Assembly (NCBI GenBank): GCA_037074765.1 | Contig: JBAMDO010000012.1 | Location: 186,001 to 250,000, forward strand | Direction of reading: 5' to 3' | Origin: Mansonella perstans | Lineage: Eukaryota; Nematoda; Chromadorea; Rhabditida; Onchocercidae | Length of the DNA: 64,000 nt | Shown here: piece by piece, positions 1 through 11,700 of the stretch | Position numbering within the stretch: the stretch's first letter is position 1 | Layout: each line of letters starts with the position of its first letter | The notes under the pieces: generated by a model | The model's database searches: none | What the model was told of the DNA's origin: nothing | Seen by the model: only the letters and a program-made list of their open reading frames with translations | Position numbers and translations under genes: made by a program

Positions 1-170
1 CAAATTCAGTATATTTCGGAATTTCTAAGCAAAGCAAAGAGATTTGTGCCTCATCCATTCCGAAGTTTGAGCAAGACAGTTGTCACAAACTTTTATCACT
101 TGGCTGCAGTCGTCATTTTCACAGTTTATCCTTCATTCATTTTAACCCATTTCAGTGTTAGTAATTTCAG

Positions 171-1545
171 GATTGTCCTGATTTTTTATTCATCATGTTT
201 TTCAGTGCTGTACTTGGTTTCACATGTGTTCTGCTGCATAAGAAGCGGTTAATAGTGTTTCGTCGTGTGCTGTTACTTGGAGGTATTATGTATGGTTTGC
301 GGGCAATAGTTCTTGGTTTGACGTTTCTACCGCCATCCTTTAAAAACCGTGATGAAATATGCTTGCCACAGGTTAATAGAACTGCCATGTATGCTACGGA
401 AATAACAACAAGGTAACGATTACTCATTACTCCTACTTGATACTGTTGCTATGCAGACTACTAGCCGATATAATTTCAGCTTTAAATATCGTAGTTTTTG
501 TCTTTAAGGACACATTCTACCAAAGTTCTTTTTCAAGTTAGGGAACTCAGTAACATGTTAGCTCAAATATGTTCTGCATGTGATGGTGTCCTAATGATTC
601 ATCAGCACCGTGGAAATTGTTCATATTGAACGGCCACAAAAGAATTAGTGCTGTTGTTACGGTATGTGTTGTTGAAATCTAAGAAATACTATGAGTTTTG
701 TTTTCCTGTTTTGCTGGATTTTAGGTTTGTAACATATGTTGTAACGTTGGGTCTAACTTCGGGTCAAGATAAAATCCTCTGTGGCGATCTCATGTTCAGC
801 GGTCACACGGTTGTGTTAACGATTATGTATTTCACCTTACTTCAGTATACACCAAGGAGATTGGCCTATTTGCGGTTGGTTATACAGTGGATGTTTTGAA
901 TTATTATGGGAAGTAGTAAATAATGCTGAGTAGTTATGAAAAAAAAATTACAATGTTGAAAATTTATGAAGGTCTTATAGATATATCGCAGGACCATTAA
1001 CATACATTGGAATAGCAGCACTTGTCATTTCGGGTGGTCATTATACAATGGATGTGCTAATAGCCTACTGGTTAACCAGTCATATTTTTTATGCTTACCA
1101 TCAAGTTTTCGCAATGCCAAGGTTTGCGTTGGATATTTTCTTTTTTGTTTTGTTCTGTTTTGATTTTTTTGTGGGGGGTGAGGAGGGGCTAGTTCAGTAA
1201 TAATTGAATATTGAGGGAAATGCATTTGCCCGGAAAAATGCAGAAGTGATGAACCTTCCTTTTTTGTTCCACTTGCAGTGGCATCACCGCATCATTTCTT
1301 ATACATGTGAGCTCTGAGTTGTTTATTTTTTGTAGTAGGTTCTTATGTTTTTTTGATATTCTCAGATTTTTTTCAGGATGGAAAGGACCAAAGCTCCTCT
1401 TTCCCATTTATGGTGGTTTTGGTTATGTTATTGGTTCGAAAGTGATGTACCTGACGATGTATTACGAAACGAATGGGATTGGCCATTATCGGGCCCAGTC
1501 TGGATACATCACTTTATTCAAAAAATAAGCGATAAATTACAATAG
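171..1545 (+). CDS. Sphingomyelin synthase-type protein (3' exons; 5' end not found)
   Basis: Membrane enzyme of the sphingomyelin synthase / ceramide phosphoethanolamine synthase family, which moves a phospho-head group from a phospholipid to ceramide in Golgi, ER or plasma membrane. Four exons join in phase: 171-412, 725-874, 981-1121, 1377-1545 (stop 1543-1545). Exon 1 carries a hydrophobic stretch followed by a KKRLIVFRR loop and another membrane span. Exon 2 carries the first catalytic block CGDLMFSGHTVVL; exon 3 has SGGHYTMDVLIAYW, giving the two family histidines and the aspartate. The last exon ends LSHLWWFWLCYWFE plus a short tail, as in the family. The N-terminal part, including any SAM domain, should lie upstream of base 1. 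Whether the product is sphingomyelin or ceramide phosphoethanolamine cannot be read from these exons. Confidence 0.85.
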
Positions 1546-3199
1546 TAGACGAACATTGCTGAGCTTCATGTTGAACAGTTTCGAACAAATTTTCTATTTT
1601 CTGTTTATATTTTTTTCTTCTTACAGTTTTTCTGCTGTTAAAACTTTGAAACTATTATTCTCTTCAAAAACATTGGAGTTTTCACTATTTTGCTTACGAC
1701 TTTGAGGCCCCTGAAAATTCATGATTCCCTTTGTTTCCAATAGCTCCTGAATTATTAAAATTTTATTTTTTGTGCTTGAAACTTCATAAAAGCACGACTG
1801 GTAATCCGAATGAGCTCTGATCTTGCCGTTGAATATTTTAGGTAGTCTGAACATAACCGTCAATCATCTAATCATTTTATTATAACTTATAATTTTTGTG
1901 CTGTATCATTTGTAAAAAACATATTGGTCTTAGAGAAAAGTCTTTATTAATAGATGCTGAGTCCGCGATATTTCAGCCTTGGAAAGTTCTGTCACTACTT
2001 AATTAATTAGCAGGTATAATTAAGAATTGTTTCGTTTCTCTTTTTTGATTGTACCAATCTCTGTGCATCATTTTTGTATACACTTTTAATATTGCGTTTC
2101 TATTATTTAGAATGCTCATTTGGAGCAACATTCACTCAGAATTTCAGGTAAAATTCAGGATTTGCATTACTTTGACGTCTGCGATGATCGAAATCCGCTG
2201 TATACCGTACACACTATGTATACGTCAGTCATAATGAAGTTCTTTTCCAGAAACTGTCAAAGTTCCGGAGTTCTGTGTTGCATAAACCAAGTCATATTTG
2301 TATTTTTTCTTAGCGTATTTGTTTATCCACTCTTGTTTTTTATTGTTTAATTTATTATTGGAATCCCAAGATTGATGAATTTGTCTTCGCCGCACTGGAT
2401 TACTAAATTTTTTGGGGATTCCGAAATCTCACTTTTTGCATTATTTTATTGGTCTATTACGGCGTTATGGACCCTTCATCTATCTTTTCGTATGTTGCAA
2501 CATGGCCTATCAAAAAAAAAAAAGAAAAAAATGATTTAATTGTGCTTTGAAGTGTTTACTGTTTTGTCGTATGTTTCATGAACTCAGTTGTATCGTCACA
2601 TTTTCGAACATACGGGATAGGAAGCTGATTCAGTCATGTTTTCTGAAAAGCGGGATGAAATTTTGGTATTCATAAAAAAGTATTCTGATTGGACGCTCTC
2701 GTTATTAATTTGCTGCCCACTTAATTTATAAAAAATGATGGATTTATTAAGAGAGCAATATGACCACTTATTTGTTCCAATACATTGAAGAAACTCCCGA
2801 CTCTTAAAGTTTATCTCTTCCTCCTTCCAATCTTATGATCTCCCGAAAATACGTTGATTTAGTGTTTTTTAGATACCAGGGGAAGAGCGAATTGCTTGAT
2901 ACTGCTAGATTAGGTAAATTAGTCTGACATTGTCGTGGTGCTTTCAACGGAAGTAAAGTTACAATTACGGTATCATCACATCTGGGCGAAATTGTTAGTA
3001 CGTTTAGGATCATGCGGGAATAAGTGGGCATATTTAATTGTTTGGAATTCCTTATTCAAGATCATTTCTCTTCCATATACTAATTCCGTCATATATTCCA
3101 CGTATTTGCCACTTAATTTCAATCTACCTTCCGCTTCATTAAAAAGCTAAAATTAACCATCACGTTGCTTTACAAGTGAGGGAGATCACCGTACTATAG
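1546..3199. other. Intergenic, no gene recognised
   Basis: AT-rich spacer after the sphingomyelin synthase stop. It holds an A-run near 2510-2530 and several short frames of up to about 80 codons (for example 2120-2350 plus and 1621-1863 minus) with no recognisable family and no clear splice context. I see no gene here. Confidence 0.5.
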
Positions 3200-3443
3200 G
3201 AATCCGAGATTTCTGGAGTGGTGTGGGATATGATTTCATTGCGTCTCGCTGCATCATCTGTGTTACAACAACAAAACACGTGTTGTTGGCAGAAGACCAT
3301 TATCATTCGTAGTGGATGTTTTCGTTGGGTGTTGGTACACGGAACACTAAGCACTGGTGTTTATGGCATTTTTCCGTGCAATGTGTGAGATATTGTTACG
3401 TGAGACGTGGGAGAAATTTCGTTGGTTGTACGAAATTCTAAAA
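3200..3443 (+). pseudogene. Possible decayed sphingomyelin synthase-like fragment
   Basis: Two adjacent frames read like the C-terminal half of the synthase family but cannot be joined openly. The first, after a CTATAG acceptor, ends in LLAEDHYHS and then meets TAG. The second runs VVDVFVGCWYTEH, meets TAA, and continues ALVFMAFFRAMCEIL and WEKFRWLYEILK to a GTATGA. Put side by side they resemble the family block H-Y-x-x-D-V followed by a Trp/Tyr-rich tail. A frame change and an in-frame stop separate the pieces, so it is called as broken. It lies 1.7 kb downstream of the real gene on the same strand, which would suit an old tandem duplicate. The match is by eye and weak. Confidence 0.35.
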
Positions 3444-3938
3444 GTATGAATTACAGTTAAATCAGATCTGCTATTTCCCTGCTAAACTTTTTTTAAGATA
3501 AAGTCTGTATCTGGAGATGTGATTTTTTTGGAGATGGGTTTCATTTCAACGTGATGTTTGAGGTTGAAGCTTTGAGAGACTCGCGAGAGTTCTCAGAATC
3601 CAACTTTGGTGACGTCACAAGCGTACAACGAGCGACTGTTGGAAAGGTAATTGCTACCTTGCAGTATAAGATTGTTAGTTCAGGCCACTTCAAATAGCCT
3701 TTTGGATAGAAGGTCGATGGAGTAAAGTTGTTCTGATTTATTGATATAAGAGGCATTTTGCCTAAGTCTCGAAGTTTCAATCTTTAGGGTTAGGATGATT
3801 GGATAACCTGATGCACAATGAAAGGAAAGTCTATCATTTAACAATTAAGAGTAGAAAATTTTATTATTTTCGTCTCATTCATATCTTGCTTTTATTTGAA
3901 GTAACGCTGCAGTTATTTATTGGGCAGTACACATACAG

Positions 3939-4779
3939 ATGATCACTTTGCATTTAGAAGTTGTAGGAAATTTATTAAGAGTAATCATCATCGACCCCAA
4001 TAATTTGGAGATCTTTCTGTTTTATCTTGCAGGAAACATTTCTGTCCAACTTAACACCGCTGGCAGATCTGTTAGATCAATATGCCAGCATATGTAATGA
4101 AGTTATATCACTCTTTGTGCACATCATCTTACGATTGTTCGAAACAATCAATAACATCGGGTCACCGTTTGAAGTCTTTTCAAGTTCTTGCTCCTTTATA
4201 CTTACTTTGCTCTTTTCGATCATTCATCTTTTCATTTATGAAATCATTTGTCTGATAGCTTGGCCATTTCGATCTTTGCTAAATTCGTTAATCTCTCATC
4301 CACTCATATTAACAGCCATTTCCTTATTTTCAATCATAAGTTGTACTGTGTTTATTTTTATCATTAAACAAATTTCTATTGTTCAAGTTAGCAATTCTTT
4401 GATACGATTTATTGCTCCAAACTGTCGATACTTCGTCCATACCATTTTTCTGTATTTGCAACCATTAATTGCCACTGTGCTACATTTACTGCTTTTGCCA
4501 GCGAGACTTTTATACGATCTCGGCGTCAGTTTCATAGAGATGATTCCAATTCCTAGATCGAAACGACTGCGAAGATATTCTTCGAATTGTGGTGCTGATG
4601 ATATAAACCGAATTACTTGTTGTATTTGTTTCATTCATGAGAAATCTATCTTATTGCAGCCTTGTAATCACATTTGTTTATGTGCTGAATGTGTTGAGGA
4701 ATTATTGGAAACCTACGTGGAACCATTATGCCCACTGTGTCGCTCCGTTATTACGTCCTATATTGATGTCTATATTTAG
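3939..4779 (+). CDS. RNF26-like multi-pass membrane RING E3 ubiquitin ligase
   Basis: ER-membrane E3 ligase; RNF26 in vertebrates organises endosomes around the ER and tunes STING signalling. The long exon 4033-4779 encodes an N-terminal half of several hydrophobic spans, a short basic linker, and a C-terminal C3HC4 RING: CCICFIHEKS, then QPCNHICLCAEC, then CPLCR. The last residues YIDVYI match the LNVYL-type end of RNF26, where the RING sits at the extreme C-terminus. The exon opens directly after a TTGCAG acceptor. A phase-0 first exon fits at 3939-3980, starting MITLHLEVVGNLLR and leaving a 52-nt intron; this start is less sure than the rest. An AATAAA lies at 4788-4793, only 9 nt after the stop. 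About 260 residues, shorter than the vertebrate protein (about 430). Confidence 0.75.
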
Positions 4780-4787
4780 GTGTGTAA

Positions 4788-4793
4788 AATAAA
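4788..4793 (+). terminator. Poly(A) signal AATAAA of the RNF26-like gene
   Basis: A canonical AATAAA hexamer begins 9 nt after the stop codon, implying a very short 3' UTR. Confidence 0.5.
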
Positions 4794-7700
4794 CACTGGG
4801 ATGGGACTGGAATTATTAATTTGGGAGACGGTAACTTCTGTCTGGAAAATCAGAATAGGTAGAGGGCCAAAATTCAGTGAATTACACGTATGTAGGACAT
4901 CAATATTGTATCGCGAAGAATGGTTGCACGAATTCGTAGATTTGAGCAGTGATAATACATTAGTCGCTGTTTTCCATGTCAAAAATCGTAACAACTTTTA
5001 TTAGAAATATTTTGTTTTGATCTCTTCGTGCACTGTACATGTTTTGAGTCTAATTTCTAAAATTCCTAAACATGAATTTCTTGCATCTACTACCTCGATT
5101 TTTGCTGACTTACCTATTGATAATGTACATTTGGATTCATACTGCGTAATATAATCATAGGCGACGCCTATTGGCGCTACTATCTGGATAAATATTTTGG
5201 CGAGTGAGAATTAAGAAGTGTTTTGAAATCCAGAAAGAATTTTGATAATATTGCAATTCTTAAGTAGGAATTAGAAGTGCCTGTTGCAAGTGATATTTTT
5301 GAGTGTTCAGAACCGCTTATTACCTCATGTTTTATCATAGACTGCTCTGTGAATGGTACTATATTTCATTGTATTTTTTTCAGGGGATATCTTATTTTTG
5401 CTTTTGAATTTTTAGACGTAAATTTAATTGGAATAAATCTTCTGTATATTGTCTCTTGAAAAAGTGGCATTAGTATTTTAAATTAATTTCTTGTAAATAC
5501 AATCCTGATAGAAGATTTTAATCCGATATTTTTTCCAGCGCAATACACACTTTTATTTTACCTAAAAGATAATCAAAGAAGCTGCCAAAGGACCTTCCAA
5601 TTTCTATAGAATTTGAAATTTTGACAAATTTGAATAATAAGAGCAGCATGAAGTTCGCCATATTGAAATCACATTCGTGTTCTCATGTATTTCTTACCAA
5701 TAGTTTTAACAATGCGAAGTTCTGTACATTGTTGATTTCATCGAAGCTATGATTTTTTTCCTGATTATATCGCATTCGTTGTAAGGTATTGTTTTTTCTC
5801 TAGAAATTATTGATAGTTAAGCTGCAGTGATGAATATAAGGAAGAGAGTGAGTTGAGAATATCATAGGAAATGCCTGATAACAGCTATGTTAGTCAAGAA
5901 AACGATGTGTGTGCTAGTTCAGTCTTGAAATAGTGAATGGAGGAAATATAGCATTGTGGAAGATGTATAGCTATTGGGATAAAATATATCGTTGAAAGTT
6001 AGTAGATGTGAACTAAATGAACTGTAAAGTGATGGATAATAAAGTGAAACTGAAGAATTAGGAAGTGAAAACAAATTGTGGACCTAAATCCGCTTACATC
6101 GCAGAGTATTTACCTTTAAATTACCATTTTCCATCGAATCTTCACAGCTATTATTAATTGGTTGTTGCTAACAGCAACAGTGATTTTTTTGGATTATTCT
6201 GCAGTTTTGTTTTTGAATATTTAATGTAGTTGTCGCGATTGACTAAACCGTGGGGAAACAGCGGTCACAAAGTTCTTGCGGAAAATAGTGAAGACCCGTA
6301 AGATAGATCTTTTTTCTTTCAAGTGATCAGCTGTTTGCAATCGTAGCATCTTTACTGGAGGACATTTTCTCCAAAAATAGTTCTGAACATAAAACTGTCC
6401 GGTTTAATTTATTTCAGAATAATTACGCAATCCTTTCCGCCTCCGAATAAAGTAGAATTGATGCGATGAGTTCGAAGTTTTCCGATGATTTCAGTAAATG
6501 AGGAGGTATATTTACCGGTTAAGTCAGCATATGTGAAGTTCATTACTGAGCCTGTTGTACCTATTCTGAATCCGCTGAAATGGATCAAAATGAGAAAATA
6601 ATTGAAATGTCTTTTAATATATCATTCACATGTATTGTTGGCACTAATGGAAACTTCTAACTGATGAGAATTACATGAAATTAATTTAAAGAATTTGATA
6701 TCATTCATGAATAGTCCAGAAGCTATCAGTGTACGTAATTTTTAGAGCGAAAAAAGTGACCGTCTGCCAAAAGATCCTTTTTTCGCTATAGAATTTGTTA
6801 TTTTATCTCTTCATGGTAATATAGGTAATAGTCACAGAACTTCCGCCATCTAGAGATATCGCCGTTGATCACCGATATCTCTAGATGTTGACAGGATCTT
6901 TTGGCCCTAACAAAAATGTAATTTCTTATAAATTTCAGTTTAATTTTCCCAAATCTCCACATTAATTCCACTTTACTTATTCTTTGCAACGGTAATATCC
7001 AGAATAATGTGACAGACTTCCAAATTAATCCTTAATAACATTTTTAAGCACAATACTTTGTTAAAGAAATTATGAGTTGTCCGGCAACGTTTTTCATACA
7101 GTTTCAAGTGTTTTGCAATATTAATTCTGATAATTTTGTTTACAAAATTCATCGGAGCGTTGGATTTCTTCTCAGATCTGGTCTTGATGCAGCAACTTCT
7201 TTGCAGCGGATTTTGATGCGTTATCATATTTGCAATTCAACAAATCTTCTATATTGCTGATGCAATTGAGTTATCTGCTCGTAGAATTCGATATGTCACG
7301 TTACAATTTATTTCACTTTAGATTTTGAAAATTCGGTTGTATTAATCCAGTAGAATTACAAATCAGTTATTTTTTTGTTCAGGAAATTAAAATGCTAGAG
7401 GTAATGTCAAGTCAAATTGATGTGGGAATATTGAATACGCAAATGAAAAATATAAAAATTATTAGCTCCGAATTTTTGATATTTCAAGTGATTCATACTT
7501 TCGAATTTTTGATGGTGATCTAAGTTATTCGGCACTACATACCATTTATGTAAGAAAGAAGATGAAAACAGAAAATAATCTCAAATATACTAAGTCAAAA
7601 AAGTCACCAAAATGAATGATTTTTTACACATGCAAAGCACTTTACCAGGCGATGTTTCTTCTTATCTGCTCTGAGTAAGGTACCATTGAGCATTTACCCT

Positions 7701-8798
7701 TTTTGTTTTACTTTTTTAAACTGAAAACTCTGTTTTGCATATTGCTAGTTAATAATTATTATTATTTCACCACGTACAAAAGCACGTCACCATATTAAGG
7801 ACGATAGAGGTCATTAGTATTCGTAGTATTCGTAGACCTGATCCTTCTAATTCTTATCAAGTCAGTGTTTTTACTGTTGTTATGAAGCCCAATTTAGAGC
7901 AAATTGTAATAGCTAATGTGACATAGATTACTGTGTAAACATTTTAATTTTTTTAACCATTTTAACATACGAAATTATTTTTATGTTTTTTCTAAATTCT
8001 TCGGAATTAATTAACGCCTAATCCTCGTGAAATAGAAACGATAAGTAATGATAGAGATGTGAAAAATGCACTATAGTTGACACATAAAATGTAAATTTTT
8101 GAGAAATTAATAGGGAATGCAATGTGCATGTTAGCATTAGCATGAAAATTGTAATGTGAAGGACGAGTTATGGTGCCGGACAAAAGAGTGGCAAAAAAAT
8201 ATTCGCCATCTTCGCAGAAATGAAAACGAATAGTATTTGTTTAATGATTATTAGGATTATTAAAAGAGCTTGTAAAAAATTTAATTCAATTTCAAAAAAA
8301 AAACCGTTTATCATATTAATCATATAATAATAATGATAAATTGGAGGTAATTTAATGAATATTTCATAATATAATAGTAGTCACTTAGTAAAAAAACCTT
8401 TTTCAACAAAAGTACTTGAAATTATTAAGCATAAATTGACCAACTCATTGCTTTTGTATTTAAGGTAAAGCGATCAAAGTATTTCAAGTGAGCATAAAAA
8501 TAACAGTAACATGAATATTAAGATACGTCTTAATAAAATGGAACTGCTCCAAGGAACAAACGAACAGCAATGAACTCATTGCTTAGTCACTCACTGCACA
8601 TTATTGTTTCGAAGTTCAAGAGCACGCTTTCATCAGCTAATCATAGGAAACTGAACAAATAATACATCATCTCAAAAGGATCAAACTGCGAGACGTGACA
8701 CTGTATTTTATGCTGATCAATTGTTTCAGCTCCATTAAAGACTATCCATCACTAAAGCATCGTATCACTCAAATTAAAAATGAAGAAAAAGCGATACA
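4794..8798. other. Intergenic, about 4 kb, no gene recognised
   Basis: AT-rich spacer between the RNF26-like gene (plus) and the PTR gene (minus); it contains the downstream flanks of both. Short frames occur on both strands but none shows a family motif or a convincing exon chain. A nested inverted repeat lies at 6766-6905 and is listed separately. Confidence 0.5.
6766..6905. repeat. Nested inverted repeats
   Basis: Inner arms: CATCTAGAGATATCG at 6847-6861 and its exact reverse complement at 6873-6887, separated by 11 nt. Outer arms: GCCAAAAGATCCT at 6766-6778 and its exact reverse complement at 6893-6905. The inner hairpin sits at the right-hand side of the outer pair. A related but diverged stretch (GGTAATAT ... 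GACAGACTTCC) recurs at about 6990-7023. This could be a small inverted-repeat transposon remnant or a structured RNA; no target-site duplication was established. Confidence 0.6.
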
Positions 8799-11700
8799 TC
8801 AAGATGGCTGTTCGCACTCTTTTTGGGGGTATTGGAACCTTAACGGGATTCGTTCGCAAGGGTCCAACAAGGAAATCAGTTGTGGTAACCATAAAAGCGC
8901 GTGAATCAATCCAATCACATTGACGAGCATCACCGTTTGGAAAAAGACGCGTATCAGGTAAGCTGGTATTAGCGGTAACAACAACATGGAGAACAAGGTG
9001 GAGCTACCGGCCTGCAATACTGGCCAGCCGGCTAACCTCAAAGATTCTTGCACCTGTAAATTTGGTAATTCAAAATTAGCTTGTAATGTATTTTCCAAAA
9101 CAACGATTCTGTGTTCCCAAAAAGAGAAGTATTCAAAACTGGCATCAAAAAAAAAAAAAAAAATGAAACAAGAAAACTTTTATCCGAACTGTGCAACTTT
9201 AAATGAATGACACCTTTTGGTTAGCAGTTTTTTGGGACGATCGATGGTATCTATAACAAATATGTATGGAGAAGTCAACTGCTAGCCCAATGGCCATCAC
9301 GATGCATCCCATAGAAACTGAATCCAAATCGCTACCACAAAGCGATAAACCACCACACACACCCATTGAAATGGATAACAAGCTCCAGGTCATGAAAAAC
9401 ACCGACTGCTGCAAATCATTGCTTTTAAGTCAAAATGATCAATAAAATTTTTCTATGTTTGGAAGATCGGACTGGGTAATTCAATTCGTTTTTTTCAAAT
9501 CTTCAAGTATCGGCCCGTTCAGCATCTAAAAGTAAAAAGCGCAATACCAAAGCAAGTGTCGTATATTTCTTAATTAGTGTGGAATTTGGACTGGTGCTTA
9601 TTTTCATGCACTTACCTTATCAGGAAGGAAGAAGACGGATAAGATTGCCATAACAGAGATTGCAGACCCAATAGATTGCATGGAAGAAGGTGCTATACTT
9701 TTGCGCTGATCAATTAGAAAAGGCGAAAAAATTCCAGCCAAAAAAATATCAAAATCGGGGTATTCTGCAATCATTGCACGCCATCGATACAGTTCATTCT
9801 GCAGAAATTACAATTTGATACATGAATTTCATTTCCTTCCTACTTTTCTCCAGTGTTTGAGGATTATATATGGCGCCTTAAACAAGAATTCTGTTCATTA
9901 TGAAAAAATTAAAGATTCATTTTCCTAATATTTCTCATCAGTTAACAGCTTTCAATAGTAGACAATATGAACGTTTTCCAATATCTTTGAGGAAGTTTTG
10001 TTCATAATCGATCATTGATGTATACTAATTAGATATTTATTTGCTTTATTTCTTTTTTCCAAACTCCTTCATGACTTACATGTCGTTTCTCCCATGAATT
10101 AAGTCCATAAAAACTGGTTTGAAAGGCAAAAGCTGCAATACATGGTTCTCCATTTGTCACATTGCTTTTCATTCTAACGTAAGCTAAAAATGGCAAAACA
10201 CTTATTTCAAAATTTTAATTGAATTAAATTATCACTTCTATAAGTAAAAGATTAGTTTTGATTGAGTGCAAAAAAAATTAATAATTAATGTAATACAATG
10301 CATGCGGAAAATTCTTTGCAATAATGGTAAAAAAACCTTTGTACTGCTGGCTATCGGGTTGATCGAAAAAATCGATCAAATACTTCCTTTCATAGAAGCT
10401 TTTGGTGTAATTGATATCAGGAAAATCATTTAAAAATCGCTGATATTCCCAGATCCAGAAATTGGTGGATACTCGCCCAATGCTAAAAGCCGTATGTTCG
10501 AGACGATAGATTAATTCGTTCATCCGAGCTCGCGATTGCAGCACTCGAAAATCCGGCGGATTCATCACGTAAAAAATGGGCATCACGTTGTCCGCCCAAA
10601 TGTATTTATCTAATGGAAATCATCCATGAGATCATCTTTTGCTTTTTTAACTCGAGCATTAACTCAAGCATATACATTTAACAATTTCCAATAAAATATA
10701 ATTAAAATAAAATTGCTTCAACGGTTGTTCTTGATGAAATTTTTAGATAAAATCTAGTCATTTTTTCGCGTAATATTGGGAGTATTTTAAGATAACATAT
10801 TATTAACCTTGTTATTGAAAAAAATGTACTGTTTGAGCTATTGCAAGAACTCTTTTGCAGTATCCAAGACCATACCACGAGGTCTGATTGGTTGTGTATT
10901 TCGACTTCTTAGATCTATTATGCAAATTAAAATTTCTAAAATTTCAGTGACGGATTAAGCTTGAATAAAACTTCAGCTCACCAGCAAGATCAATAAAGGG
11001 TTGCATAGGTGAATCATCGCGAATATACTTCCTTGGACTTATATCAACTACAATGGATATACAGCCGTAAATGGCCAATGAAGCATAAACGAGGAAGACA
11101 CTTAATGAGATAATTTGAATATCTTTGCGTAGTATGAATGGAGCATAAGTGTCACCAAACCACCGATGAATATAAGGTTCTGAAGAAAATATAGGTTCAA
11201 AAATTTATAGGACTGCAAAACAAACAACTTTTTTTTTATTGTCTAACTGTTTACCTTCCAATTTGTGACAAGGAAATGTTGCAGTAATATTTTACTGCAA
11301 CGGATCGCAGTAAGCGTTCTGTAAACGCTACAATACTACACTTGTCAACAAGTTATTGAAGCGAAGCGTTAGCTCACATTTTTATGTAGACAAGAACCCA
11401 CGTTGCATGTAGTGATTGCTTGTAGTAGTTTCCTTCGATTTTGATTTGTAGCAACACGACATCAGTCCACCCTCAGCCTCTTTTCGACCACCGTAGACCA
11501 TAATCGATGCGTAGAATGTGATTTGAAAGAGGTAATCCATAATGATACCAACAGATGTCAACAGACAGAAATCCGAAACGGCCGGTATCGGACAGAGAAA
11601 ATAACCAAGAGCTAAAAATAACTAAGAGCTAAACATTGAATTAATAAACTTCTTTAATTTAAGGTTTTAGTGTTCTGAAATTCAAATCATATGCGCTTTT

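Noticed and set aside
9492..9527. Short exon-like piece (MLNGPILEDLKK) between PTR exons
   Set aside because: The flanking PTR exons join in phase 0 without it, and its frame meets a stop before any donor.
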